The notes under the pieces were generated by a model. It was not told the DNA's origin. It saw only the letters and a program-made list of their open reading frames with translations, and did not search any database. The position numbers and the translations under genes were made by a program. A DNA stretch of 64,000 nucleotides from NCBI RefSeq assembly GCF_000235605.1, contig NC_016584.1:4446001-4510000 (forward strand). Reading direction: 5' to 3'. This stretch comes from Desulfosporosinus orientis DSM 765 (GTDB taxonomy: Bacteria; Bacillota; Desulfitobacteriia; Desulfitobacteriales; Desulfitobacteriaceae). Shown here one piece after another: positions 17,235-26,342 of this stretch. Numbering within the stretch: the stretch's first letter is position 1; each line of letters opens with the position of its first letter.

Positions 17235-18605
17235 TTATCCTAGCAGCTTTTTCAAAATACCCAGTTTATTGCCGTATGGTGGATATCTCAGTTTAATATC
17301 AATGGAATTGGATTTTTTCAAAATGCTTTTGGTGTGAGTAAACGTATCAAAACTCCATTTACCATGATAACCACCCATTCCGCTTTCTCCCACTCCCCCA
17401 AAAGGCATATTAGATGTGCCAAGATGGACTATAGTATCGTTAATACACCCACCTCCAAAGGATATACTTTTCACAATTCTGTTTTCTAATTGCTTACTCG
17501 TTGTAAACAGGTACAATGCAAGGGGTTTGGGCCGACTTTTTACCAGTGCAATCACATCAGAAATATCCGAATACTCCAGTATTGGCAGAACCGGTCCGAA
17601 TATCTCTTCTTGCATTATAGGATCTTCCAATTTTATTAAATCTATTAGGGTTGGAGCAATATGAAGACTTTGTTCATCAGACTCTCCACCGATAATTATT
17701 TCCCCATTTGTTAAAAGCTCTATGATCCGGTTGAAATGTTTTTCATTAATTATCTTGGGAAACTCTTTATTTTTGCAAGGATTTCTCCCGTAAAACTCAA
17801 CAATATATTTTTTCATTGAATCGATAAGTTCTCTTTTTACCTTTTTATGAACTAATAGATAATCAGGAGCAACGCAAGTCTGCCCGGCATTCAGGAATTT
17901 ACCCCAAACAATTCTCCGGGCAGCAAGGTCAATATTTACCTCACTGTCAACAATACACGGACTCTTCCCACCAAGTTCCAAGGTAACAGGTGTTAGGTGT
18001 TTTGACGCAGACGCCATCACTGTTTTACCTACAGATACGCCTCCGGTAAAAAATATATAATCAAATTTTTCATCCAAGAGAGCTCTATTCGCCTCTCTTC
18101 CGCCTTCAATCACTGTAATGTAGTTTTGTGCAAAGGATTTTCCTAATATTTTGGCCATTACCGCAGAAGTTGCAGGTGAATAGGCCGAGGGCTTTACAAC
18201 GGAACAATTCCCCCCTGCGATCGAGCCTATCAAGGGGGCGATTGTAAGCTGAAATGGGTAGTTCCACGGTGACATTATTAGAGCTATGCCATAGGGCTCA
18301 GAAATTGTGTAACAGGACGACTTGAAATGCACAATCGGTGTTTTAACTTTTTTCACTTTAACCCAGTTGGGCAGATTTTTTATGGCATAACCGATCTCCT
18401 CCAAAACCACCCCTACTTCTGTCGCATAAGCCTCGAAAGCAGATTTGTTAAGATCGGTTTTCAGGGCATCAAGGATTTCTTTTTCATTTTCTTGAATCGA
18501 CTTTTTCAAAGTCTTCAGGGCATTTAAACGAAAATTTAGATCAAGTGTTCTGCCACTATTAAAAAAAGTCCTTTGGTTATTAAGAGTCTCAATAATACTT
18601 GGCAT
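17235..18605 (-). CDS. aldehyde dehydrogenase (ALDH3-like)
   Basis: About 456 residues. MSPWNYPFQLTIAPLIGSI, VTLELGGKSPCIVD and FLNAGQTCVAPDYLL give the NAD(P)-binding, catalytic glutamate and catalytic cysteine motifs; EEIFGPVLPIL is also present. The short length and the C-terminal hydrophobic/basic end resemble class 3 (fatty or aromatic aldehyde) enzymes. The ATG at 18605 is chosen because AGGGG lies ahead of it. It follows the iron alcohol dehydrogenase by about 95 bases in the same direction, so the pair could take an alcohol to a carboxylate, or act in reverse. Confidence 0.9.
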   Translation of the reverse strand: MPSIIETLNNQRTFFNSGRTLDLNFRLNALKTLKKSIQENEKEILDALKTDLNKSAFEAYATEVGVVLEEIGYAIKNLPNWVKVKKVKTPIVHFKSSCYTISEPYGIALIMSPWNYPFQLTIAPLIGSIAGGNCSVVKPSAYSPATSAVMAKILGKSFAQNYITVIEGGREANRALLDEKFDYIFFTGGVSVGKTVMASASKHLTPVTLELGGKSPCIVDSEVNIDLAARRIVWGKFLNAGQTCVAPDYLLVHKKVKRELIDSMKKYIVEFYGRNPCKNKEFPKIINEKHFNRIIELLTNGEIIIGGESDEQSLHIAPTLIDLIKLEDPIMQEEIFGPVLPILEYSDISDVIALVKSRPKPLALYLFTTSKQLENRIVKSISFGGGCINDTIVHLGTSNMPFGGVGESGMGGYHGKWSFDTFTHTKSILKKSNSIDIKLRYPPYGNKLGILKKLLG

Positions 18606-18698
18606 TTCGATCAACCCCTTAAATAATTTTTGGGTTATGCTGGTTACACTTTATAATTATTAGAGAATTATATTTAAACCCATAAATAATGCTTGCTC

Positions 18699-19898
18699 CT
18701 ATTCTTTAATGAGATAATAAATCTTCATAATATCTTCTTTAGACATAATCTTTGGCACTGGATAAAGCGGATTACTTTCGGCAAGAGCACGTTTAACCAT
18801 CAATGGAATATCACTCTCAACGATACAGTTCACTTTGTCTTGAATCCCCAAACGATTATTCAGTTTCTTAATTGCATCAATGAATTTCTCTGCTTTTCGT
18901 TGATCGGTATCACCAGAAGCACTTAGTCCAACTAAATCTGCGAGCTCTGCCAAAGGTTTGTGAACATAATCACCATAATATTCCAATACATAAGGCAGAA
19001 TGATGGCATTTGCTAGCCCATGCGGAGCTGAGTAAAAACCACCCAGTGTATGGGCTATAGCATGAACATATCCTACATAGGCACGTGTAAATGCCATTCC
19101 GGCCAAAAATGCAGCCTCTTGCATTTTCTCACGAGCAGCCAGGTTATTACCGTTGGAATAAGCTTCAAAAAGGTTTTCAAAAATCATTTTCACTGCGTCT
19201 CTACTGTATTGTTTTGTTTCTCTAGTATTGCTTCTGCCTATGTATGCCTCAACAGCATGAGTCAAAGCATCCATACCAGTTGTCGAAGTTATATGCTGTG
19301 GCAGATTAACTGTAAGAGTCGGGTCAAGTACTGCATATTGAGGTATTAATGACGTATCGTTGACGGCATATTTTTCATGTGTCTTACTGTCGGTTATAAC
19401 TGCAGCTATCGTAGTTTCACTCCCTGTTCCCGCTGTTGTTGGAATTGCATACAGAGGAGGGATTTTTTTTCTAACCTTCAATACCCCTTTCATTTGAGGA
19501 ATGGACTTGTTGGGTCTTGCCACACGTGCACCGACACCCTTGGCACAATCCATTGGTGAACCGCCACCAAAAGCAACAATACCCTGGCAATTATTAGATT
19601 TGTACAGTTGCAATGCTTCTTCAATGTTATCAATTGTGGGGTTAGGAACAGTTTTATCATATATGACAGTGTTTACACCCTCATTAGTTAACCCCTTAAG
19701 CAGTCCATCAATAAGCCCTAATGAAGCGATACCACTGTCCGTAACGATTAAAATACTTTTAATACCCTTAGTTTTGATTAACTTAGGCAGCTCGTTTAAA
19801 CAATTTTCACCCTTCAATAACTCAGGTTGATGCCAGGGTAAAACGTTAGAAACCATTTTAAACGCACTTTGATAAATTCTGCAATACAGTGTATACAT
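18699..19898 (-). CDS. iron-containing alcohol dehydrogenase
   Basis: About 399 residues. GIVAFGGGSPMDCAKGVG is the nucleotide-binding motif of group III (Fe-ADH) enzymes. PTTAGTGSETT and the metal-ligand regions MDALTHAVEAYIG and AIAHTLGGFYSAPHGLANAI are intact. It reduces aldehydes or oxidises alcohols with NAD(P). The ATG at 19898 has AAGGAGG six bases upstream. A TetR-type operator at 20020 lies ahead of it, matching the one before the TetR gene. Confidence 0.9.
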   Translation of the reverse strand: MYTLYCRIYQSAFKMVSNVLPWHQPELLKGENCLNELPKLIKTKGIKSILIVTDSGIASLGLIDGLLKGLTNEGVNTVIYDKTVPNPTIDNIEEALQLYKSNNCQGIVAFGGGSPMDCAKGVGARVARPNKSIPQMKGVLKVRKKIPPLYAIPTTAGTGSETTIAAVITDSKTHEKYAVNDTSLIPQYAVLDPTLTVNLPQHITSTTGMDALTHAVEAYIGRSNTRETKQYSRDAVKMIFENLFEAYSNGNNLAAREKMQEAAFLAGMAFTRAYVGYVHAIAHTLGGFYSAPHGLANAIILPYVLEYYGDYVHKPLAELADLVGLSASGDTDQRKAEKFIDAIKKLNNRLGIQDKVNCIVESDIPLMVKRALAESNPLYPVPKIMSKEDIMKIYYLIKE

Positions 19899-20019
19899 CA
19901 CTAACCTCCTTTTTCATAAAAATATGGTGATTTTTTCTGTACAATAAATGACAGCTGCATTTTGCTGTTTTAATACATTACAAATTTCATAATTTTCTGT
20001 TAATTATTTTTACATTATT

Positions 20020-20033
20020 CGGTCGTTCAACCG
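20020..20033. promoter_or_regulatory. putative TetR operator before the alcohol dehydrogenase gene
   Basis: CGGTCGTTCAACCG is an imperfect palindrome whose half-sites match the perfect CGGTCACCTGACCG before the TetR gene. It suggests that the TetR protein controls the dehydrogenases. Confidence 0.5.
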
Positions 20034-20097
20034 CCCGAGAATGCCTAAAGCAAACACAGCTTACATTGCGCTCTAGAGAGAGCGGAAGCCGTTGGGA

Positions 20098-20682
20098 TTA
20101 ACTCCTTGCTAAGAGGTTGGCAATCCCTTCAATAGGAACTTGTTCTACACCAATCAACCACTGAATAGTAAATCCATCAAGTGAGGCTAGTATAATATGA
20201 GATAAAACTTCAGAGTTTGCAGTTCTATCTTTTAACACCTTTCGAAAACCATTTTCCAGAGAAATTCTCCACTCCTTATATTTCTCCTTGAAACGTTTCT
20301 TAAGCTGCTCATTGCTTGTTACAGCATCACTAACAAGATACAAATGCAGCTTACCTCTTGTCTCAGCACTTGAAATTTTCTCGAATACCACTTTTAATAT
20401 TTCTTCCGGTGCAATATTATGCTCAATATTGTCAATCCATGATATTAGCTCTTCAGTAATTTTGGCTAAATGAATATCCGCAATATCATAGATAATGTCA
20501 TTTTTGGTAGAGTAGTAGTAATATAATGTTCCTTTACTTATGCCAACTTCCTTTGCGATATCTGCCAGGCTGGTATTTTTAAGGCCCTTGTCTGCAATAA
20601 GTTTACTTGCTGCCTCAAGGATACTCTGTCGGGTATTGATTAGTTGGCTTGCTGAGTCTTCTTTAGTCATTTTTATCACCAT
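20098..20682 (-). CDS. TetR family transcriptional regulator
   Basis: 194 residues. The N-terminal TetR helix-turn-helix is clear: ILEAASKLIADKGLKNTSLADIA, then GISKGTLYYYYSTKNDI. The C-terminal ligand domain shows no assignable ligand. It sits upstream of, and co-directional with, the alcohol and aldehyde dehydrogenases, and matching operators lie before both transcription units. It is likely a repressor sensing an alcohol, aldehyde or acyl ligand. The exact start is uncertain (ATG at 20682 or 20670), since no good ribosome site is seen. Confidence 0.85.
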   Translation of the reverse strand: MVIKMTKEDSASQLINTRQSILEAASKLIADKGLKNTSLADIAKEVGISKGTLYYYYSTKNDIIYDIADIHLAKITEELISWIDNIEHNIAPEEILKVVFEKISSAETRGKLHLYLVSDAVTSNEQLKKRFKEKYKEWRISLENGFRKVLKDRTANSEVLSHIILASLDGFTIQWLIGVEQVPIEGIANLLARS

Positions 20683-20690
20683 CTATCAGT

Positions 20691-20744
20691 CGGTCACCTG
20701 ACCGATTTATAATTGTATTATATTTCAATTATTTTAAATGTCAA
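20691..20744 (-). promoter_or_regulatory. promoter and operator of the TetR gene
   Basis: On the minus strand, TTGACA (20744-20739) and TATAAT (20722-20717) are separated by 16 bases. The palindrome CGGTCACCTGACCG at 20691-20704 overlaps the expected start of transcription, so autorepression is likely. Confidence 0.65.
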
Positions 20745-20824
20745 TCATTTTTTTCCAATAATCAGTAGCGTTGCAAAGGTACTCAGGTCCATTTTCATAA
20801 TAGTTGGGTTTTGTTTTAGCAAAA

Positions 20825-20872
20825 AGGGAGTATCGCAAAACTATTTTTTTGAAGTAGTAAGCGATGCTCCCT
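20825..20872 (-). terminator. terminator of the molybdenum hydroxylase operon
   Basis: AAGGGAGCATCGC and GCGATACTCCCTT arms, followed by TTTTT on the minus strand, lie just beyond the large-subunit stop. Confidence 0.75.
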
Positions 20873-20898
20873 TCCATGGATTCTAACTAGTCTGGCGT

Positions 20899-23229
20899 TT
20901 ATTTTTTGTTTTCTTGAAGTTTCTTATAGACTCTTTCTGGAGTCAGGGGGATTTCATTGAAGCGAATTCCCGTTGCATTGTAGACCGCATTGCCTATCGC
21001 AGCTGCCGACAGCACCATGCCACATTCGCCTACACCTTTTGCCCCATAAGGACCGGACGGATCATTAGATTCAACAATGATCGCCTGGATTTCCGGAGCA
21101 TCCATGGCAGTTGGCAAAAGGTATTTATGATAACTAGTGTGGAGGGGTTTCCCTTTGGCATTGATCTTGATTTCTTCACTTGTGGCGTAGCCTACTCCCA
21201 TGAGTACTCCACCTTCAATCTGCCCTTCGACGATCATAGGGTTGACCGCTTTACCTACATCATGGGCAGCTGCTACTTTCACCACTTTCACCATACCGGT
21301 CTCTGTATCCACTTCCACTTCGTAAAAATGGGCATGCCAGGGAGGGGAATTAGGTGGTGTGGTCCGACCGATTCCGATAAACTGCTTGTTGCGCAAGTGG
21401 GCATGATAGACCAATTCTTTTACGGAAATATGCGTCATCGACTCTTCACCGGACTGGCAAATTCCGCTGCCTTCACAAGCCTCTGCTTCATTGTATCCAG
21501 ATATATGAATGATCCCCTTGGTAATATCCAATCGTTCCAGAGCAATTTTCATGACGTCTGCAGCATACTCTAAAATCTGTTTGCGCACATCATTACCAGC
21601 GGCGACAACAGCAGTACCTGCAGCATACAGTGTCCTGCTGGCATGGCTTCCTATATCAAAGGGTGTAGTCAGGGTGTCTGCGAACGTCATATTGACTTGA
21701 TCCATTTCTACTCCAATGGTTTCAGCAGCCAATTGAGGCAGGGTTGTCGATGTTCCCGTACCAATATCAGGGACACCTACAGCCAACAGCATCGATCCAT
21801 CCTGCTGGACAGTGATAATCGCATTATCATAATCAACACAGAACGGCCAAGCGTTACTACAATGAGTTCCGACTCCCATCCCGATACCTCTGAGGATCTT
21901 ACTACCCGGCTCATTCAGTGTTCCTCTTCGTTCCCAGCCAATAGCTTTAGCTGCTTTTTGAATACATTCTGCCAAACCGGTAGATCCACAGGCATAGGGA
22001 AGACACCATTTATCACCAACTTGTATGATGTTCTTCAGACGTAGTTCCAGTGGATCCATCCCGATCCGTTCGGCTAAGGTATCCACGGCAGCTTCAATAG
22101 CGAACATAGCCTGTGGGTTGCCAAAGCCACGCATGGCACCCGAGGGCGTGAAGTTGGTGTAAACGCTGTGACCATAATAACTCATATGCTCCATGCGATA
22201 GACTGCCAACCCCATAGCTCCCAAGACACCCGGCGTTTCACCGCTAAAGCTGCAGTATGCACCCGCATTTAAGGCACTTTTCAATTCCATAGCTTGGAAA
22301 GTCCCATCTTTTTTGCAGCCTAATTTTACCCAAACATATCCGCCATGCCTGGTATCGGAAGAAGTGAAGTCCTCTTCCCTTGTATAAACTATCTTCACGG
22401 GTTTTCCGGTAAGTTTAGAAAGGGCAACTGCGATAGGCTCCGCTTTCGCGCTTAACCCAATTCGGACTCCAAACCCGCCTCCTACATAAGGGGGATTTAA
22501 AACCCTAATTTTGCTCTGAGGAGTCGCAAAAATCTTCGAAAGAATCATGCGCGAGGGATGAGGTGTTTGAGTGGTGGACCATACCGTGATACTTCCATCC
22601 GAACCCACCTGGGCAAGGGCTGCCTGAGTTTCCAACTGGGCTTGTTTTTGAATTGGCAGCGTAAACATATCTTCGAAGATAACATCCGATTCTGCGAAAC
22701 CTTTTTCTATATCGCCCATTCCGAATTTAACGATTTCTGCGGGAATATTTTTGCCGGCAGGACATTCATGAATAATTGGAGCTTCCGGTTTCATAGCCTC
22801 CAAGGGATCGAATACAGCTGGAAGAAGTTCATATTCTACCTTAATATGTTTCAGGGCTTCTGCAGCGACCTTCTCGCTGACGGCTGCCACTGCGGCCACT
22901 TCATCACCGACATAACGAACGACCTTATCAAAAATATACTGGTCCAGGACCGGTTCCATACTGGGCACTGTAAAGGTCATGGTAGCAGACGTATTGAACA
23001 GCTCCCGGGGTGTGTTTTCCCATGTCGCTATCGCTTTGACGCCGGGAATTTTTTCTGCTATCGATGTGTCAATACTTTTTATGAGAGCATGCGCGTGGGG
23101 ACTGCGCAAAACTTTGGCATATAACATCCCCGGTATATTCATGTCAGTAGAAAACATGGCTTTTCCTGTTGCTTTCTCCAGGGCATCATTTCTTTTGATA
23201 TTTTTGCCAACCACATTGAAGGTTTTCAT
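20899..23229 (-). CDS. molybdopterin-binding subunit of a xanthine dehydrogenase-family hydroxylase
   Basis: 776 residues. The N-terminal Ald_Xan_dh_C domain has RNDALEKATGKAMFSTDM and RSPHAHALIKSIDTS. The cofactor domain has GGGFGVRIGLSAKAEPIA, SGAMRGFGNPQAMFAIE and, near the C-terminus, KGVGECGMVLSAAAI, where the GVGE glutamate is the catalytic base. The family hydroxylates purines, aldehydes, nicotinate or aromatic CoA thioesters; the substrate cannot be read from the sequence. It follows the FAD and 2Fe-2S subunits and overlaps the latter by 4 bases. No XdhC-type maturation gene is in the window. Confidence 0.9.
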   Translation of the reverse strand: MKTFNVVGKNIKRNDALEKATGKAMFSTDMNIPGMLYAKVLRSPHAHALIKSIDTSIAEKIPGVKAIATWENTPRELFNTSATMTFTVPSMEPVLDQYIFDKVVRYVGDEVAAVAAVSEKVAAEALKHIKVEYELLPAVFDPLEAMKPEAPIIHECPAGKNIPAEIVKFGMGDIEKGFAESDVIFEDMFTLPIQKQAQLETQAALAQVGSDGSITVWSTTQTPHPSRMILSKIFATPQSKIRVLNPPYVGGGFGVRIGLSAKAEPIAVALSKLTGKPVKIVYTREEDFTSSDTRHGGYVWVKLGCKKDGTFQAMELKSALNAGAYCSFSGETPGVLGAMGLAVYRMEHMSYYGHSVYTNFTPSGAMRGFGNPQAMFAIEAAVDTLAERIGMDPLELRLKNIIQVGDKWCLPYACGSTGLAECIQKAAKAIGWERRGTLNEPGSKILRGIGMGVGTHCSNAWPFCVDYDNAIITVQQDGSMLLAVGVPDIGTGTSTTLPQLAAETIGVEMDQVNMTFADTLTTPFDIGSHASRTLYAAGTAVVAAGNDVRKQILEYAADVMKIALERLDITKGIIHISGYNEAEACEGSGICQSGEESMTHISVKELVYHAHLRNKQFIGIGRTTPPNSPPWHAHFYEVEVDTETGMVKVVKVAAAHDVGKAVNPMIVEGQIEGGVLMGVGYATSEEIKINAKGKPLHTSYHKYLLPTAMDAPEIQAIIVESNDPSGPYGAKGVGECGMVLSAAAIGNAVYNATGIRFNEIPLTPERVYKKLQENKK

Positions 23230-23714
23230 TCCCCTTCCTCCTTACTTTTTATTTTTTGACCTGCCGATAAAACAGCATTAACAATTTTCACATAACCAGT
23301 GCAGCGACAGATGTTTCCAGACATGGCTTCTTTAACCTCATCTTTAGTGGGATTAAGATTTTTATCCAGAAGGGCTTTAGCCGACATAATCATACCAGGT
23401 GTGCAGTAACCACACTGGATGGCACCCTCATCGATAAACGATTCCTGCAAAGGATGAAGCGTGTCTTTATTTCCAATTCCCTCGATGGTTTCTACTACTG
23501 CGCCCATAGCTTTCATCGCCGGAATCATACATGAGTTGACAGCTTGCCCATTCATGATGACGGTACAGGCCCCACATTCCCCTTTTCCGCAGCCCTTCTT
23601 CGTCCCTGTTAAATACATTTTCTCCCTCAGAATATCTACCAACATCTCGGAAGGCTCTGCTAAGACTTCCGTAACTTCTCCGTTCAAAGTGAATGTAAGT
23701 TTAAATGTATTCAT
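23226..23714 (-). CDS. 2Fe-2S subunit of the molybdenum hydroxylase
   Basis: 162 residues, the usual length for a CoxS/HcrC-type small subunit. The first cluster is bound by GCGKGECGACTVIMNG with a downstream cysteine in NSCMIP; the second by CGYCTPGM and NICRCTGYVKI. It passes electrons from the molybdenum centre to FAD. It lies between the FAD and large subunits in the order FAD, 2Fe-2S, Mo. Confidence 0.92.
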   Translation of the reverse strand: MNTFKLTFTLNGEVTEVLAEPSEMLVDILREKMYLTGTKKGCGKGECGACTVIMNGQAVNSCMIPAMKAMGAVVETIEGIGNKDTLHPLQESFIDEGAIQCGYCTPGMIMSAKALLDKNLNPTKDEVKEAMSGNICRCTGYVKIVNAVLSAGQKIKSKEEGE

Positions 23715-23732
23715 GATTCTCCACCTTCCTTA

Positions 23733-24608
23733 TCAGACCTTATTGACCTGGGCAACCGCCATCTCTATACACCTCTTCACCAAGGCCGGTAAAACTTGCA
23801 GCCGATACTCCCTGGAACCCCGTAAGTCACTATCGCGCGGATTGGCCTGGGCTGCCGCCTCGTATGATGCCTTGGTGATTATCTCATCATCGATCGCTGC
23901 GCCTTTTAGCATCGTTTCGGCATTGCTTGCCCGCATCGGCCCAGGTCCTACCGGAGCCATCGCGATACGCACCCATTCAAAACGTTGTTGCCCTTTTTCC
24001 AAAGAAACCATCACGGCTATATTCAGCATGGGTAAAGCAAGTGCTTTCCTTTGTTCCATACGGACAAAATAAGAACTTTGATTCTGTTTATGTGCAGGTA
24101 TAATTACTTCAGTAACCAATTCTCTTCTGCAGTCAACTTTGCTTTTTCCAAAGCCTTCATATAATTGTTCAATGTGAACATCCCTCGTTCCAGATGTATC
24201 CGCGATCGTCACTTTTGCCCCCAGGGCTGTAAGAGCAACGGCTGTATCTGCCGCTGGCTGGGCATTGATAATATTGCCGACGACAGTGGCAATATTGCGA
24301 ATTTGCAGAGAACCCACTTTCTTGGCCGCCATAGCCAAAGCCGGTGCATTTGCCCAAATAAGCTCTAATTCAGCCACCTGCGCATGGGTTACCGCTGCGC
24401 CGATTTTGATAATACCGTTTTCCAAGAAAAGATTTTTTAATTCAGGAATACGAGTAATATCTACCAGTGACTTTGTACTTTTCTTTCCTTCATGAAGATC
24501 AAGTAGTAAATCTGTGCCGCCCGCAATGATAACGGCATCTCCAGGTCCCTTGTTTAGAAAACTTAATGCGTCGGATACTGATTCAGCCATATAATACTCT
24601 TGGAACAC
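23733..24608 (-). CDS. FAD-binding subunit of the molybdenum hydroxylase
   Basis: About 291 residues of the CoxM/XdhB type: AGGTDLLLDLHEGKK binds FAD pyrophosphate, and RNIATVVGNIINAQPAADT is the second FAD motif. The GTG at 24608 is chosen: GGAGG lies seven bases ahead of it, and the longer frame (from 24662) would begin before the predicted sigma-54 transcription start. It is the first gene of the hydroxylase operon. Confidence 0.88.
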   Translation of the reverse strand: MFQEYYMAESVSDALSFLNKGPGDAVIIAGGTDLLLDLHEGKKSTKSLVDITRIPELKNLFLENGIIKIGAAVTHAQVAELELIWANAPALAMAAKKVGSLQIRNIATVVGNIINAQPAADTAVALTALGAKVTIADTSGTRDVHIEQLYEGFGKSKVDCRRELVTEVIIPAHKQNQSSYFVRMEQRKALALPMLNIAVMVSLEKGQQRFEWVRIAMAPVGPGPMRASNAETMLKGAAIDDEIITKASYEAAAQANPRDSDLRGSREYRLQVLPALVKRCIEMAVAQVNKV

Positions 24609-24665
24609 GACATGACCTCCCTTTTTATTTTCTAATTTGCAAATAAATATCGATGTATTCAATAT

Positions 24666-24681
24666 TGCAAGAATAATGCCA
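24666..24681 (-). promoter_or_regulatory. sigma-54 promoter of the molybdenum hydroxylase operon
   Basis: The minus strand reads TGGCATTATTCTTGCA: GG and GC are 10 bases apart, as required for -24/-12 promoters. Transcription would start near 24655, about 47 bases before the GTG. The adjacent response regulator is a sigma-54 activator. Confidence 0.75.
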
Positions 24682-24801
24682 TTATTTTGCCAAACAGCCT
24701 ACCTTTTCTAAATCGCGCTGTAAGGGTCTTTTCAGTCAATAATTTTCCTAGCCATGTAACTTTATACAGATTCACCCAACCAAAAAATCGGCTAAGCAGC
24801 C

Positions 24802-24846
24802 AAAAAAATGGCAGCAGCCAAAAAATCGGCCGCCACCATTTTTAAA
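24802..24846 (-). terminator. terminator of the two-component operon
   Basis: AAAAATGG-T-GGC-G-GCC pairs with GGC-T-GC-T-GCCATTTTT around a T-rich loop and ends in a T run on the minus strand, just after the response regulator stop. Confidence 0.65.
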
Positions 24847-24860
24847 TAGTTTACTCGTTT

Positions 24861-26324
24861 TTACCTTTTTATTTTTTCATTTTTCAGGTAACGCAGTGTC
24901 CTCGGGTTAATGTGCAGGAGTTCAGCTGCTTTATTTTGATTATTATTTGTAGTTTCCAAAGCTTTCATAATAATTGTATGAATGATGTCGTTGTTCTGTT
25001 GTTCCAGCATCCTTATCACTTCCGGCAGATTAACCTCATCTTGTTCCAAAATGGTTTTCAGCCTATGCTGGGTCCAGATCTGCGGAGAATCTTCGCTCAG
25101 TACTACATTTCCGTTATTCTCCTTTTCGAAATGCTTCTCCTCTCTCGCTAATAAATAGGGAGGCAAACATTTCTCGTCCATTTTAGAACCTACTCGTAAG
25201 ACCATTGCTCTGGATACAACGTTTGACAATTCCCGAATGTTACCTGGCCAGGAATAGTTCTGTAGTATAGAGATGGCTTCCTTGGTAAAGACTGCTTGTG
25301 TCTGCTTATCCGAAAGATTCTTTTCAATGAAATAATTGATCAGGGGCTCGATATCCATGACCCTTTTCCTTAGGGGAGGAAGCTTCAGATCCACCACATC
25401 CAGTCGATAGAGAAGATCCTCTCGAAATAAGCGGTCCTTAACTGCCTGTCGTAGGTTTTTATTGGAAGCAGCTAAAATACGCACATCACTTTTCAAGGGT
25501 GTTTCGCCCCCCACCCGGTAAAACTCCCCCGTTTCCAAGACTCGTAAAAGTTTCAGTTGAATCGCGGGCGAGGCATCTCCGATTTCGTCGAGCAACAGAG
25601 TCCCGTAATTAGCAATTTCAAAAACTCCTCTACGTCTGCTGATGGCACCTGTAAAAGCGCCTTTTTCATGCCCAAAGAGCTCGCTTTCCAAGAGCGATTC
25701 TGTTAATGCTCCACAGTTAATGGCGATGAAAGGGTGACTGGAACGGGGACTGTTGTTATGAATGTACCTAGCCGCCAGCTCTTTCCCTGTTCCTGTTTCC
25801 CCCTCAATGAGTACGCCTAGCTTTTTACTCGCTATTTTCCTGGCCAGAAGTAGTATTTCTTTCATCGGACTATTTTCGCTAATGACGATTCCAAAATTCG
25901 TGGTGATAGTTTTTATCTCATTCTGGACGTATGTCTGTTTGCTTTGAATAAATTGCAGGACTCTATCAATAATTTCGTCCAGCTCGCCCAGATCATTGAA
26001 TGGTTTGTCTATATAATCGAAAGCTCCGAACTTCATAGCTTCAACCGCAGACTTAACAGTGCTGTATCCCGTCATGATGATGACTTCACAATTGGGATTC
26101 AGTGCTTTTATTTCCTTCAATAGCGTAATCCCATCTGTATCCGGCAATTTGAGATCAATAAGGGCAAGGTCGTATTTTTTCTGCTGAAAGTCCTTCCGGG
26201 CAAGCTCTCCCGAATAGTCCACATGAACGGGCAATTGCTTAATCTCTTGGAAGTAATAGTTGAAAAATGTACAAACTTCAACTTCATCATCTACAATTAG
26301 AATCTCTGCTATGCTCACACCCAT
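24861..26324 (-). CDS. NtrC-family sigma-54 response regulator
   Basis: About 485 residues. The receiver domain ([23 protein letters not shown] with the phosphorylated Asp, a late Lys in DYIDKPF) is followed by an AAA+ domain ([15 protein letters not shown], the GAFTGA loop contacting sigma-54, [10 protein letters not shown]) and a C-terminal Fis-type HTH ([21 protein letters not shown]). It should activate the sigma-54 promoter at 24666. GGAGG is close to the ATG at 26324 and better spaced for GTG at 26318, so the exact start is ambiguous. The sensor kinase lies immediately upstream. Confidence 0.92.
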   Translation of the reverse strand: MGVSIAEILIVDDEVEVCTFFNYYFQEIKQLPVHVDYSGELARKDFQQKKYDLALIDLKLPDTDGITLLKEIKALNPNCEVIIMTGYSTVKSAVEAMKFGAFDYIDKPFNDLGELDEIIDRVLQFIQSKQTYVQNEIKTITTNFGIVISENSPMKEILLLARKIASKKLGVLIEGETGTGKELAARYIHNNSPRSSHPFIAINCGALTESLLESELFGHEKGAFTGAISRRRGVFEIANYGTLLLDEIGDASPAIQLKLLRVLETGEFYRVGGETPLKSDVRILAASNKNLRQAVKDRLFREDLLYRLDVVDLKLPPLRKRVMDIEPLINYFIEKNLSDKQTQAVFTKEAISILQNYSWPGNIRELSNVVSRAMVLRVGSKMDEKCLPPYLLAREEKHFEKENNGNVVLSEDSPQIWTQHRLKTILEQDEVNLPEVIRMLEQQNNDIIHTIIMKALETTNNNQNKAAELLHINPRTLRYLKNEKIKR

Positions 26325-26342
26325 TCCTCCTATTGCTAAATC

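Noticed and set aside
20914-21573. 219-residue plus-strand frame opposite the molybdenum hydroxylase subunit
   Set aside because: It is antisense to well-conserved coding sequence and has a Phe/His/Cys-rich composition typical of reverse-frame artefacts. The same holds for 22558-23124.
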